Of a stretch of DNA of 20,232 nucleotides, positions 6,045 to 13,986 are shown in pieces. Position numbers and translations under genes: made by a program. Position 1 is the first letter of the stretch; every line of letters starts with the position of its first letter. The stretch is taken from positions 26,702-46,933 of the forward strand of contig VBFZ01000021.1 in assembly GCA_005880805.1 (NCBI GenBank), given 5' to 3'. The notes under the pieces are model-generated. The model worked only from the letters and a program-made list of their open reading frames with translations, did not search any database and had not been told where the DNA came from. The DNA is from Chloroflexota bacterium. GTDB lineage: Bacteria > Chloroflexota > Limnocylindria > Limnocylindrales > CSP1-4.

Positions 6045-7601
6045 CTACCGCTTGCCCACCTTCCGCCAGGTCGTCTCCCCGCCTGCTCGATCGGTGACTT
6101 CCAGCCCAAGCTCGAGCAGCTCCGCGCGCAGGGCGTCTGCACGCGGGAAGTCGCGCCTGGCGCGGGCGGCGCTTCGCTCCTCGAGCAGCCGTCGTTGATC
6201 AGGCTGCAAGCCGTCGTCCTCGGCCGAGACGTCCGCCCAGACACGGTCGAGGTCGAGCCCCAGCACCAGGTCCGCGTCGAGCACGAGCCAGCGCCGCTCG
6301 TCCGGGGAAAGCGAGGCACGCAGCATCTCGCGCACGACGGCGAGCGCGGTCGGCGTGTCCAGGTCGTCGTCGACCGCCGACACCATGCGACCGTGGAGAT
6401 CGCGGCCGCCTGCCGACAGCGGAGGCGCGGTGTCGTGGGCGCGGTCCCGCAGCCTGAAGCTTTCGTTGCGGTCCCCATGGCCGGCAGGACCGTCCGCGAT
6501 ACCGCTCGGTCGTTCGCCGGCGGCGCCCGGCCGCAGAGGCTCGGGAGCTGCCCAGTGTCCGTCGGGAGGTGGCGGTCCCAGAGCGCGCAGTCGCGATCGC
6601 AGCGACTCCAGTGCCGCCGCAGCCGCGCCAATCGAACGGTCGGAATAGTTGAGCTTGCGGCCGTACCGTGAGGTGAGCGCGAGGTAGCGGAAGGCGAGCG
6701 GATCGAAGCCGGCTTCAGCCAGCTCGGTGATGCGCTGGAAGTTGCCCGCCGACTTGGCCATCTTGCGGCCCGACATCAGGAGGAACTCGCCGTGAACCCA
6801 GTGGCGGGCCGGGGGCCTGCCGGTCAGCGAGGCCGACTGGGCGATCTCGTCCTCGTGGTGCGGGAAGACGTTGTCGACCCCTCCGGTATGGATGTCGAAC
6901 TCGGGCCCGAGATAGCGCGCCGACATCGCCGAGCACTCGATGTGCCAGCCAGGGAACCCCTCGCCCCAGCGGCGGGTGGGCCAGCGCAGCAGCCGGCCCT
7001 CTCCGGCGTGCTTCCAGAGCGCGAAGTCTGCGGGGTCCTGTTTGTCCGTTTCCACCGCTCCCCGGTGGCCGGCACGAAGCTCGTCGAGGTCGTTGCCCGA
7101 GAGACGGCCGTAGCCGGGAAAATTGCCGACCGAGAAGTACACGTTCCCGTGATGGGACAGGTACGCCGCGCCGCGGTCGACCAACTGCTCGACCATCGCC
7201 AGCATGTCATCGATGTGCTCGGTCGCGCGCGGGAAGACGTGCGCCGGCAGGATGTTGACGGCGGCTTCGTCGGCGTGGAAGGCGGCTTCGTAGGCGGCGG
7301 CGATCTCGGCCGGCGTCTTCGATTCGAGGCCGGCAGCCAGGAGCATCCGATCCTCCCCGCGGTCGAACCGCTCGTCGCGCAGGTGACCGACGTCGGTCAC
7401 GTTCTTCACGTGGAAGACCTCCAGGCCGTGGTACAGGAGCGCGCGACGGATGAGGTCGGCGAGCAGGTAGCTGCGCAGATTGCCGACGTGGGCATACCGG
7501 TAGACCGTCGGGCCGCAGCTGTACATCCGGACGCGGCCGGCCTCCAGCGGTTCGACCGGCTCGACATTCCGGGTGAGGGTGTTGCGGAGACGGACTGTCA
7601 C
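6045..7601 (-). CDS. cysS: Cysteinyl-tRNA synthetase
   Basis: A class I aminoacyl-tRNA synthetase charging tRNA-Cys in the cytoplasm; 518 residues. Landmarks: YSCGPTVY with zinc ligand Cys29; HVGN (38-41) as the HIGH motif; TDVGHL with an ERFDRGEDRM segment; GWHIECSAM with Cys223; HTGGVDNVFPHHEDE with His248 as further zinc ligand; and RKMAKSAGN (279-287) as the KMSKS loop. The C-terminal anticodon-side helical domain ends with ARARRDFPRADALR and GGETTWRKV. The protein is somewhat longer than E. coli CysS (about 460 residues) because of a Gly/Pro/Asp-rich segment at roughly 345-410 between catalytic core and helical domain. GTG at 7601 is preceded by AGGAAG with a 4-nt spacer. It diverges from the SBP-led operon and shares a 214-base intergenic region with it. 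No T-box leader is visible. Confidence 0.96.
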   Translation of the reverse strand: MTVRLRNTLTRNVEPVEPLEAGRVRMYSCGPTVYRYAHVGNLRSYLLADLIRRALLYHGLEVFHVKNVTDVGHLRDERFDRGEDRMLLAAGLESKTPAEIAAAYEAAFHADEAAVNILPAHVFPRATEHIDDMLAMVEQLVDRGAAYLSHHGNVYFSVGNFPGYGRLSGNDLDELRAGHRGAVETDKQDPADFALWKHAGEGRLLRWPTRRWGEGFPGWHIECSAMSARYLGPEFDIHTGGVDNVFPHHEDEIAQSASLTGRPPARHWVHGEFLLMSGRKMAKSAGNFQRITELAEAGFDPLAFRYLALTSRYGRKLNYSDRSIGAAAAALESLRSRLRALGPPPPDGHWAAPEPLRPGAAGERPSGIADGPAGHGDRNESFRLRDRAHDTAPPLSAGGRDLHGRMVSAVDDDLDTPTALAVVREMLRASLSPDERRWLVLDADLVLGLDLDRVWADVSAEDDGLQPDQRRLLEERSAARARRDFPRADALRAELLELGLEVTDRAGGETTWRKVGKR

Positions 7602-7802
7602 AGCACTTCCTGGGCGGACACTGGAATCCTAGGGCCTGACCCAAATTGCTAGACCCGCGCCCTAACGAAACCGGCGTCCGTCCGTTCTCGACGGCAGAGG
7701 CCTCGCAGCAATACATCGTTCCCCCGGCGGTGTGGTTCGGCGGGGCCTCATCTCCTGCCCCGGACGGTGCCGTCCGCAGGCGGCTGGACCGGGTAGCTTC
7801 CC

Positions 7803-7808
7803 TATACT
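7803..7808 (+). promoter_or_regulatory. -10 element for a leaderless transcript of the long operon
   Basis: TATACT matches TATAAT at five of six positions and lies at -13 to -8 relative to the ATG at 7816, the spacing expected when transcription starts at or next to the start codon. There is no Shine-Dalgarno site before this ATG, which supports a leaderless mRNA. No clear -35 box is seen. Confidence 0.5.
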
Positions 7809-7815
7809 CCCGCTC

Positions 7816-9408
7816 ATGTCGGTGCCCGCCTCCGGCCGTGCATCCAGCCGCCGGAGCGCCTGGCACGAGCCGGCATTCCGCGCCGCGTTCGTCGCGGCAG
7901 CGCTGCTCCTGTGGGCCTTCGTCGTCGGCATTCGCGCACCCGGCGACGCGCGCGGGGCAGCCCGTGACGATGTCTCGATTCTCGCGACCGAACCGACGAC
8001 CCTCGATCCGGCGGCGCAGGGCGACGTCGAGAGCGCGGCGATCACCTCCCAGCTGTTCGAAAGCCTGACCTCCTTCGACCCGGGCCTGACGCTGCGCCCA
8101 GCGCTGGCGTCGTCGTGGGGTATCGGCGACGGCGGGCGCCGGATCGTCTTCCATCTCCGGCCGGGCCTCACGTTCTCCGACGGGACACCGCTAACGGCCG
8201 CCGACGTCATCCGCAGCTGGTTCCGGTTGATCGACCGCGACAACCCGTCACCGTTGGCCTCGCTGATGGCCGACGTGGTCGGCGTCGGAGCCTACCTCCG
8301 GGGCGAGTCCAGCGACCCAGCGTCGGTCGGACTGACGGCCGTTGGAGACGACGTGGAGGTCCGACTCACACACCCGGCCGCCGACTTCGTTTCGGTCGTG
8401 GCCGGACCGTCATTCGGCATCGTTCCGTCCGGCGGGGAGTTCGGGGCGGTGGTCAGCGGGGGCTATCGCGTTGCGCGCCAGACGGACGGCGAGATCACCC
8501 TCACCGCCAACGACCACTACTGGGCGGGACGTCCGTCGATCACCACGATCCACGTCAAGACGACGACGGGCGGGCGGAGCCCGGTCGACCTGTTCGACAG
8601 CGGGGACGTCGACTACGCGCCAGTCAATGCGCTCGACGCCTCGTGGATCGCGTATGACCAACAGCTTGGAACGCAGCTCAGGAGCGTGCCGTCCCTGAGC
8701 GTCAGCTACCTCGGCTTCAACACGTCGAAATCGCCCTTCAACGACGCGCGCGTTCGGCGAGCCTTCGCGCTGGCGGTCGACTGGCAGCGGCTCGTCAAGC
8801 TTGGCGGCGAGGACCGCGCGATTCCCGCGACCAGCATGGTGCCGCCCGATATTCCGGACCGGTCGGAGGCCGACTTCGCGCCGCACGCCGACCCGGCCGC
8901 CGCACGCGCCGCGCTGGCCGAGGCGGGCTTTCCCGGTGGTGCGCGATTCCCGGTGGTGACGTACGCGTCGAGCGGGCTCGTCACCGACGCTGGAATGCTC
9001 CGCCAGCTCCATGACGTGCTCGGCGTAACCGTGAACTACGAGTCGCTGGACGACCTGCTCACGCGGCTGGGCGAAGACCCGCCGGCCATGTGGTCGCTCG
9101 GCTGGATCGCCGATTACCCGGGCCAGAACGACTTCCTGGGTGTCCTACTCGGCAGCGGAGCAACGAACAACTACAGCCGCTGGTCGTCGCCCGAGTTCGA
9201 CGGAAACATCAGCGCCGCCGCAAGCGAGACGGATGCGCGGCTCGCCGGATTCGCGTACGAGCGCGCTCAGGCAGTCGTCCAGCGGGACGTGCCCGTGATC
9301 CCGGTGTCCTACGGCCCGACCTTTGCGCTTTCGCGCCAGGCACTCCTGGGCGCGGGGCAGAACGGGCTCGGGTTCCTGCGGATGGCCGGGCTGGCGTGGG
9401 CTCCGTGA
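7816..9408 (+). CDS. Membrane-anchored SBP_bac_5 solute-binding protein (orphan)
   Basis: A 530-residue extracytoplasmic binding protein of the OppA/DppA (SBP_bac_5) family, which normally hands peptides or other solutes to an ABC permease. A hydrophobic N-terminal segment (about 20-39) acts as signal or anchor; no lipobox Cys is present. Family features: SILATEPTTLDPA near the start of the mature part, the FHLRPGLTFSDGTPLTAADV block, YWAGRPSITTIHVK, LGFNTSKSPFNDARVRRA, and SLGWIADYPGQNDFL. I chose ATG 7816 because the signal segment then begins correctly and a -10 box sits 7 bases upstream; an in-frame ATG at 7732 would add an atypical N-terminus. No permease or ATPase gene is near, so the transporter partner is elsewhere or the protein has another role. 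Its TGA overlaps the ATG of the next gene by one base. Confidence 0.88.
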   Translation: MSVPASGRASSRRSAWHEPAFRAAFVAAALLLWAFVVGIRAPGDARGAARDDVSILATEPTTLDPAAQGDVESAAITSQLFESLTSFDPGLTLRPALASSWGIGDGGRRIVFHLRPGLTFSDGTPLTAADVIRSWFRLIDRDNPSPLASLMADVVGVGAYLRGESSDPASVGLTAVGDDVEVRLTHPAADFVSVVAGPSFGIVPSGGEFGAVVSGGYRVARQTDGEITLTANDHYWAGRPSITTIHVKTTTGGRSPVDLFDSGDVDYAPVNALDASWIAYDQQLGTQLRSVPSLSVSYLGFNTSKSPFNDARVRRAFALAVDWQRLVKLGGEDRAIPATSMVPPDIPDRSEADFAPHADPAAARAALAEAGFPGGARFPVVTYASSGLVTDAGMLRQLHDVLGVTVNYESLDDLLTRLGEDPPAMWSLGWIADYPGQNDFLGVLLGSGATNNYSRWSSPEFDGNISAAASETDARLAGFAYERAQAVVQRDVPVIPVSYGPTFALSRQALLGAGQNGLGFLRMAGLAWAP

Positions 9409-10837
9409 TGGCCGTCGGCTCAGTGATGACCGTCGGCAACCTGATAGCCAGGCGAATCGTGCGCGGCGTCGCGCTCGCCTCGCTGCTCCTCCTTCCGCTG
9501 CGAGCTGCGGTGGCGCCTTCCACGTCAGCGGCTGAGCTGGCGACCTTCGGCAATCCGGCGGCGACCTCTAAGTTCGGCGACGCAATCACCTTCGAACAGC
9601 CGGTGACCGTTCTGGGGGGTGCGATCAAGCGCGCGGAGATCCTGCTCGACTTCCCGGGCTCGCTCGGCCCCGACGTTTCCGAGGCGCCCCCGCCGCGCAG
9701 TGACGACACGCTCCGCTACCAGCTCGACGTGAGCAATACCAACCTGAAGCCGAACACGCGGATCGTGGCCCGCTGGCGGCTGACGGGGAATGACGGCAGC
9801 ACCCAGCTCGGGCCCCAAGTCGCAATCACTTACGCGGACACGCGCTTCAGCTGGCGGACACGCATCGGATCCATCGTCCACGTGCACTGGTACCAGGGCG
9901 ACAGCGCGTTCGGCGAGCGTGCCGCGCAGATCGGCGACCGCGCGGTTCAGGACGCCGACTCGTTGCTGGGCGTCAAGGATGACGCGCCGATCGACTTCTT
10001 CATCTACGCGGACACCAGACCGCGTTCTACCAGGCGCTCGGGCCGGCAACGCGCGAGAACGTAGGCGGCGAGGCGACCCCCTGGAACCGAACGCTCTACG
10101 CGCTCATCACGCCGAACCAGATCGATGCGGCGTGGGTGAGCATCGTCATTCCCCACGAGCTCACGCACATCGTGTTCAACGCCGCCGTCGACAATCCGTA
10201 CCACCTGCCGCCGCGCTGGCTCAACGAAGGGCTTGCCGTGTACCTCTCGGAGGGCTACGGCGTCGACGATCGCGTTGCTGCCGAGAGCGCGGCCCGGGAC
10301 GGCTCGATCATTCCGCTCGACGGTCTGACGGGCCAGTTCCCGGTCTCCACGGACGGCTTTTTCCTCGCCTATTCCGAGAGCGTGTCGGCGATCGACTTCC
10401 TCGTGAAGACGTACGGCAAGGACGCCCTCGTGAAGCTCATCAGGTCGTATGGGCGGGGCGTCACCGACGACGAGGCCTTCCAGGGGGCCCTTGGAGTGAC
10501 GGCCACCGGCTTCAGCGATGCGTGGCTCGCCAGTCTCGGCGCGAAGACACGCTCCCGCCAGGGTCCCCAGCCTGCCCCCGCGGGACCGCTGCCGACGGGC
10601 TGGAGCGGACCGGCCGGGCCACCCGGGACACTCGTGCCGGGGACGCTCGCTCCGGGCGCGTCGCAGGCGCCGGGCCGTCCTCCCGCGTCGGGGGAGGAGG
10701 CGGTCGGCGCGCCGGTGCGGCCGGGCTCGGCGGATCGGGCGATCGGGCTGCTGGCGGGCGCCCTCCTGGTCGTCGTCATTGCAGCCGCGATCGCGATCGG
10801 CTTCCGGCGCTCGGAGGCGATGGGACCGCCGCCGTGA
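9408..10837 (+). pseudogene. MA-family (gluzincin) membrane metallopeptidase, frameshifted
   Basis: A secreted, membrane-tethered zinc peptidase interrupted by a -1 shift. Part 1 (9408-10064) encodes a signal peptide (NLIARRIVRGVALASLLLLP), a beta-rich domain and the start of the peptidase region, then runs out of frame at about 10017 and stops at 10062. Part 2, in another frame, carries the zinc site HELTH (10154-10168) and the third ligand in LNEGLAVYL (Glu codon 10226-10228), a Pro/Gly-rich linker and a C-terminal TM helix (LLAGALLVVVIAAAIAIGF). Adding one C after 10017 restores DTQTAFYQALGP, typical of the family, and gives about 476 codons. Coding character is intact on both sides, so a sequencing error or a very recent mutation both fit. 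Part 2 could start at GTG 10136, just before HELTH. ATG 9408 overlaps the SBP stop; ATG 9426 is an alternative. Confidence 0.8.
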
Positions 10838-11598
10838 CGTCGATCGGCGCCCGGTTTCGTACGATTCCGACCTGGCAGCTCACGCTCGGGATCGCGCTGC
10901 TCGCCCTCGGATTCCTGATCGCCGCGCAGCTGCAGTCCGAAGGGCCGCGGGTGACCTACACCAGCCAGGAACGGGCGCCCCTCGTGGCAACCGCGCAGGG
11001 CCTGCAGGCACAGCAGGACGCCCTCAAGGCGGAGATCGTCTCGCTCCGCTCCCAGATCGCGACGATCGAGCAGCAGGGCAAGGGAAGCGCCGATCAGGTC
11101 CGCCAGCTGAACGACCAGCTCGCTGCCGCGCGCGTCGCGGCCGGACTGATCGCGTTGCACGGTCCAGGTCTCGTCCTCCAGCTCCAGGATTCGACCAATC
11201 CCGTGCCGCCCGGCGACAACGCGACGGACTACGTCGTCAGCGCGAAGGACGTCCGGACGGCGGTGGAGCTCCTGTGGCTGGCCGGCGCCGAGGCCATCGC
11301 CGTGAACGGCGAGCGCGTGACGGCCTCGACGGCCATCCTCGACATTGGCGGCTCGCTCCTCGTCAACTCGGCCTACCAGAGCCAGCCCTACCAGGTCAGC
11401 GCGATCGGACCGGCTGACCTCTACGCGCGGCTCACGGCGGAGCCCGCGTTCCAGCAATTCCTGCGCGACCGTGGAGAGCGGTTCGGGATCCGCATCGCCT
11501 TCGCACAGCCACCCGACGTGGTCGTGCCCGCCTATGCCGGAACGATCAATCTGCGAAACGCGCGAGCCGTCCCGTCGGGCTCGCCGACGACCCCCTGA
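10834..11598 (+). CDS. DUF881 family membrane protein (first copy)
   Basis: A 254-residue protein with one N-terminal TM helix (about 13-32), a coiled-coil stretch (about 50-98, with repeated heptads rich in Gln, Leu and Ala) and the DUF881 globular domain outside the membrane: GLIALHGPGLVLQLQD, VSAKDVRTAVELLWLAGAEA, IAVNGERVTASTAI, and YQVSAIGPADLYARL are family hallmarks. DUF881 proteins occur in Actinobacteria, Firmicutes and Chloroflexota, often beside division or envelope genes; no biochemical role is firmly known. GTG at 10834 overlaps the peptidase TGA (GTGA), so translation is coupled to the frameshifted gene upstream. The second DUF881 gene follows after 3 bases. The family assignment is firm and the function unknown. 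Confidence 0.88.
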   Translation: MTSIGARFRTIPTWQLTLGIALLALGFLIAAQLQSEGPRVTYTSQERAPLVATAQGLQAQQDALKAEIVSLRSQIATIEQQGKGSADQVRQLNDQLAAARVAAGLIALHGPGLVLQLQDSTNPVPPGDNATDYVVSAKDVRTAVELLWLAGAEAIAVNGERVTASTAILDIGGSLLVNSAYQSQPYQVSAIGPADLYARLTAEPAFQQFLRDRGERFGIRIAFAQPPDVVVPAYAGTINLRNARAVPSGSPTTP

Positions 11599-11601
11599 CC
11601 G

Positions 11602-12276
11602 ATGCGCCGTCGCTCGAGTCAGCTGTCGATTGCCCTGGTCGCGCTGATCCTTGGTGTTCTGCTCGTCGTCCAGCTCCGTTCCCAGAACCCGGGCGGCGGG
11701 CTGGAGGGCCTGTCGGCACAGGAGCTGACCGACGTTGTCGGCAACCTCAATACCCGGAACGAGCAGCTGCGCACCGAGCGGGCGCAGCTCCAGGCCGAGG
11801 TTCAACAGCTGGCGGAGGCCGAGGCCCGCGGCGAGAACTCGGTCGGCCAGCTGCAGTCGGACCTGCTCCGGATCCAGGCGTGGTCGGGGCTCCTGGCGGT
11901 CTCGGGCCCCGGCGTGCGTTTGACGGTGACCGGGCCGATCCCCGGCCTGGCCGTCGAGGACCTGCTCAACGAGCTGCGCAACGCCGGCGCCGAAGCCGTG
12001 TCGGTCGGCGGCATACGGGTCGTCGCGGGCACAGTCGTCGCCGGCTCCGGGGGCGCGGTCTCGGTCGAGGGGACGCCGCTCGGGGGGACGTTCGAGATCG
12101 CCGCAATCGGCAACCCGCCGTCGCTGACTGGTTCGCTCACGCGCGCCGGGGGCATGATGGCGCAGCTGCGGGCCACCCTGCCGGAGGTCGAGCTCGTCGT
12201 GACGCCGGTCGACCGCCTCGCGTTGCCGGCCACGACGCGGACCCTGACGCCGGCTCATGGCGCGCCACGCCTCTGA
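11602..12276 (+). CDS. DUF881 family membrane protein (second copy)
   Basis: A 224-residue paralogue of the preceding protein: N-terminal TM helix (about 8-24), coiled coil (about 38-85, NTRNEQLRTERAQLQAEVQQ), then a DUF881 domain with GLLAVSGPGVRLTVTG, AVEDLLNELRNAGAEAVSVG, IRVVAGT and FEIAAIGN. Sequence identity to the first copy is low apart from these landmarks, so the duplication is old or the two were recruited as a pair. The domain is shorter in the middle: the acidic VSAKD loop of copy 1 is replaced by a compact LAVEDLL segment. The copies may form a hetero-oligomer through their coiled coils (inference). ATG 11602 lies 3 bases after the first copy's stop; DUF951 follows after 16 bases. 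Confidence 0.85.
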   Translation: MRRRSSQLSIALVALILGVLLVVQLRSQNPGGGLEGLSAQELTDVVGNLNTRNEQLRTERAQLQAEVQQLAEAEARGENSVGQLQSDLLRIQAWSGLLAVSGPGVRLTVTGPIPGLAVEDLLNELRNAGAEAVSVGGIRVVAGTVVAGSGGAVSVEGTPLGGTFEIAAIGNPPSLTGSLTRAGGMMAQLRATLPEVELVVTPVDRLALPATTRTLTPAHGAPRL

Positions 12277-12292
12277 TACGCTGACCCGCCGA

Positions 12293-12562
12293 ATGCCGAC
12301 GAAGCCCCCGCTCGAGCTCTATCTCGGAGACGTCGTCCGGCTCCGGCGCGCCCATCCATGCGGCGGCAGCGAGTGGCTCGTCGACCGTCTCGGAGCGGAC
12401 ATCGGGCTGCGCTGTACCACGTGCGGCCGCCACGTCCTCCTCGATCGGGCGCACGTGGAGCGCCGCCTCGTCGCCTTCGTCGAGCGCGGAGATCCCGAGC
12501 TCAGCGCGGCTGTCGACGCCGCACGTCCTCGACCCGCAGCCGACGGTCACGCCGGGTTGTGA
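12293..12562 (+). CDS. DUF951 family small zinc-ribbon-like protein
   Basis: An 89-residue cytoplasmic protein. The core is the DUF951 pattern GDVVRLRRAHPCGGSEWLVDR followed by GADIGLRCTTCGRHVLL: one Cys in HPCGG and a CxxC in RCTTCG, probably a small metal-binding or nucleic-acid-associated fold related to B. subtilis YyzM. Function is not established. ATG 12293 gives the usual family N-terminus; an in-frame ATG at 12257 would overlap the DUF881 gene by 20 bases. The C-terminal 20 residues (after FVERG) are beyond the normal family end and are Ala/Arg/Pro-rich. The stop overlaps the GTG of the MFS gene (GTGA). Confidence 0.85.
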   Translation: MPTKPPLELYLGDVVRLRRAHPCGGSEWLVDRLGADIGLRCTTCGRHVLLDRAHVERRLVAFVERGDPELSAAVDAARPRPAADGHAGL

Positions 12563-13983
12563 TCCCGGAGCTCCCGCCCGAGGAGCGGATAACCAAGGCA
12601 CCAGTTACCCCGAGCACCTCGGCAACGGGCGAGCCCGGCGCGCTGGCGGTCCTCCAGAACCGCCCCTTCCTGCTGCTCTGGCTGTCGCAGGCCGCGACCC
12701 AGATCGGCGGCAACATGGTCATCTTCGGGTTGACGGTCGTCGTCCAGCAATCCACGAATTCGGTGACCGCCGTCAGCGTGCTGCTGCTGACATTCCTCGT
12801 GCCGTCGGTGCTGTTCTCGGCCCTCGCTGGCGTCTACGTGGACCGGGTGGATCGCAGGTCGGTGCTGGTCATTACCAACCTGGTCCGTGCCGTGGCTTTC
12901 GGGGCCATCTTCCTGGCGGGCGATCACCTGCTCCTGCTCTACGTGCTCAACACGCTGGTCTCGATTGCGTCGACGTTCTTCGCGCCGGCCGAGGCGGCGA
13001 TGATCCCGGTCGTCGTGCCGCGCAGCCAGCTGGTCGCGGCAAACGGGATCTTCACGGTGACGCTCAACGCGGCGTTTCCGCTCGGCTTTGCGCTCCTGGG
13101 CAGCATCGTTGTCACGATCGCAGGTCCATCGGCGCTGTTCCTGCTGGTCGGAGTCCTGTACCTCGTGGCGGCCTTCTTTTGCTACACATTGCCTCCTGTG
13201 CCGCCTCCGAACGGCGAGCGTGAGCACACCACGGTGCGGGGCGCCGTGCTCGACGCCGAGCGGGCAGTAGAGTCCACATTCGGGCAGCTGCGCGAGGGCT
13301 TCCAATTCATCCGCGGCCACCGCTCGATCGGCTGGTCCCTGGTCTACCTCGGGGTCACCGCCTCGTTGATCGGCGTGCTCGGCGCACTGGGGCCCGGGTT
13401 CGCGACCGCGACGCTCGGCCTGAATCCGAAGGACTTCGTCGTGGTAGTCCTACCGATCGGATTCGGAATCGTCATGGGCATCCTGTTGCTCAACAACTAC
13501 GGGCGGCTCGTGCCCCGTCGAAGCCTGATCGAGGTTGGCCTGATCGCGCTGGGCGTGCTCATCGTTCTGCTCTCGATTGCCGGGCCAATTACCCATTTCC
13601 TTCAGGGCGTTCAGGCTGCCTCGCGGCTGCTCGACCAGTCGTCGCTCGTCTCACTGCTCGCCGTCGTCGTAGCGATTGCCTTCCTGACCGGCATCGCCTA
13701 CGCGATCGTGGCCATCTCGTCGCAGACCCAGCTGCAGGAGGACCTGCCGGAGGACGTCCGAGGCCGCGTGTACGGCGTCCTGTTCACCCTGATCTCGGTC
13801 GCCAGCTTCGTGCCGATCATCATCGTGGGCCCGATCGCCGACCGGATCGGCACCACGCCGGTCATCCTGGGCATTGGGATCCTGACCGCGCTCGCTGGGG
13901 CGGCGTCGATCTACAGCCATCGTGGCCTCGGTCATCCAGCCGGCGCGGAGCGGCCAGTTGGGCAGCCTCCAGTGACAGACTGA
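12559..13983 (+). CDS. MFS transporter (EntS/MFS_3-like exporter)
   Basis: A 474-residue major facilitator with about 12 TM helices. It starts with NRPFLLLWLSQAATQIGGNM, the first helix of the MFS_3 (EntS-like) exporters. The loop 2-3 signature is GVYVDRVDRRSVL, and ASTFFAPAEAAMIPVVVPRSQLVAANG is the conserved helix-5 region of this subgroup. A longer hydrophilic loop (PPNGEREHTTVRGAVLDAERAVESTFGQL) separates the halves, and a second repeat motif LPEDVRGRVYGVLFTL follows. These exporters move small hydrophobic or siderophore-like molecules out; the substrate here is unknown. GTG at 12559 overlaps the DUF951 stop. It has no regulator nearby, and the next gene begins 3 bases after its stop. Confidence 0.9.
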   Translation: MIPELPPEERITKAPVTPSTSATGEPGALAVLQNRPFLLLWLSQAATQIGGNMVIFGLTVVVQQSTNSVTAVSVLLLTFLVPSVLFSALAGVYVDRVDRRSVLVITNLVRAVAFGAIFLAGDHLLLLYVLNTLVSIASTFFAPAEAAMIPVVVPRSQLVAANGIFTVTLNAAFPLGFALLGSIVVTIAGPSALFLLVGVLYLVAAFFCYTLPPVPPPNGEREHTTVRGAVLDAERAVESTFGQLREGFQFIRGHRSIGWSLVYLGVTASLIGVLGALGPGFATATLGLNPKDFVVVVLPIGFGIVMGILLLNNYGRLVPRRSLIEVGLIALGVLIVLLSIAGPITHFLQGVQAASRLLDQSSLVSLLAVVVAIAFLTGIAYAIVAISSQTQLQEDLPEDVRGRVYGVLFTLISVASFVPIIIVGPIADRIGTTPVILGIGILTALAGAASIYSHRGLGHPAGAERPVGQPPVTD

Positions 13984-13986
13984 GGC

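Noticed and set aside
7732..7734. ATG at 7732 as start of the solute-binding protein
   Set aside because: It would place 28 atypical residues before the signal segment and lies upstream of the -10 box at 7803.
7602..7815. T-box riboswitch before cysS
   Set aside because: I looked for the conserved T-box antiterminator sequence on the minus strand and did not find it; no terminator hairpin either.
10009..10030. Programmed -1 frameshifting in the metallopeptidase
   Set aside because: No slippery heptamer or strong downstream hairpin is seen; one missing C restores the family sequence.
10369..12258. A 629-codon open frame on the minus strand opposite the peptidase and DUF881 genes
   Set aside because: It is an antisense shadow of high-GC coding DNA: low-complexity Arg/Gly/Asp composition, no domain, while the plus-strand frames show recognisable families.
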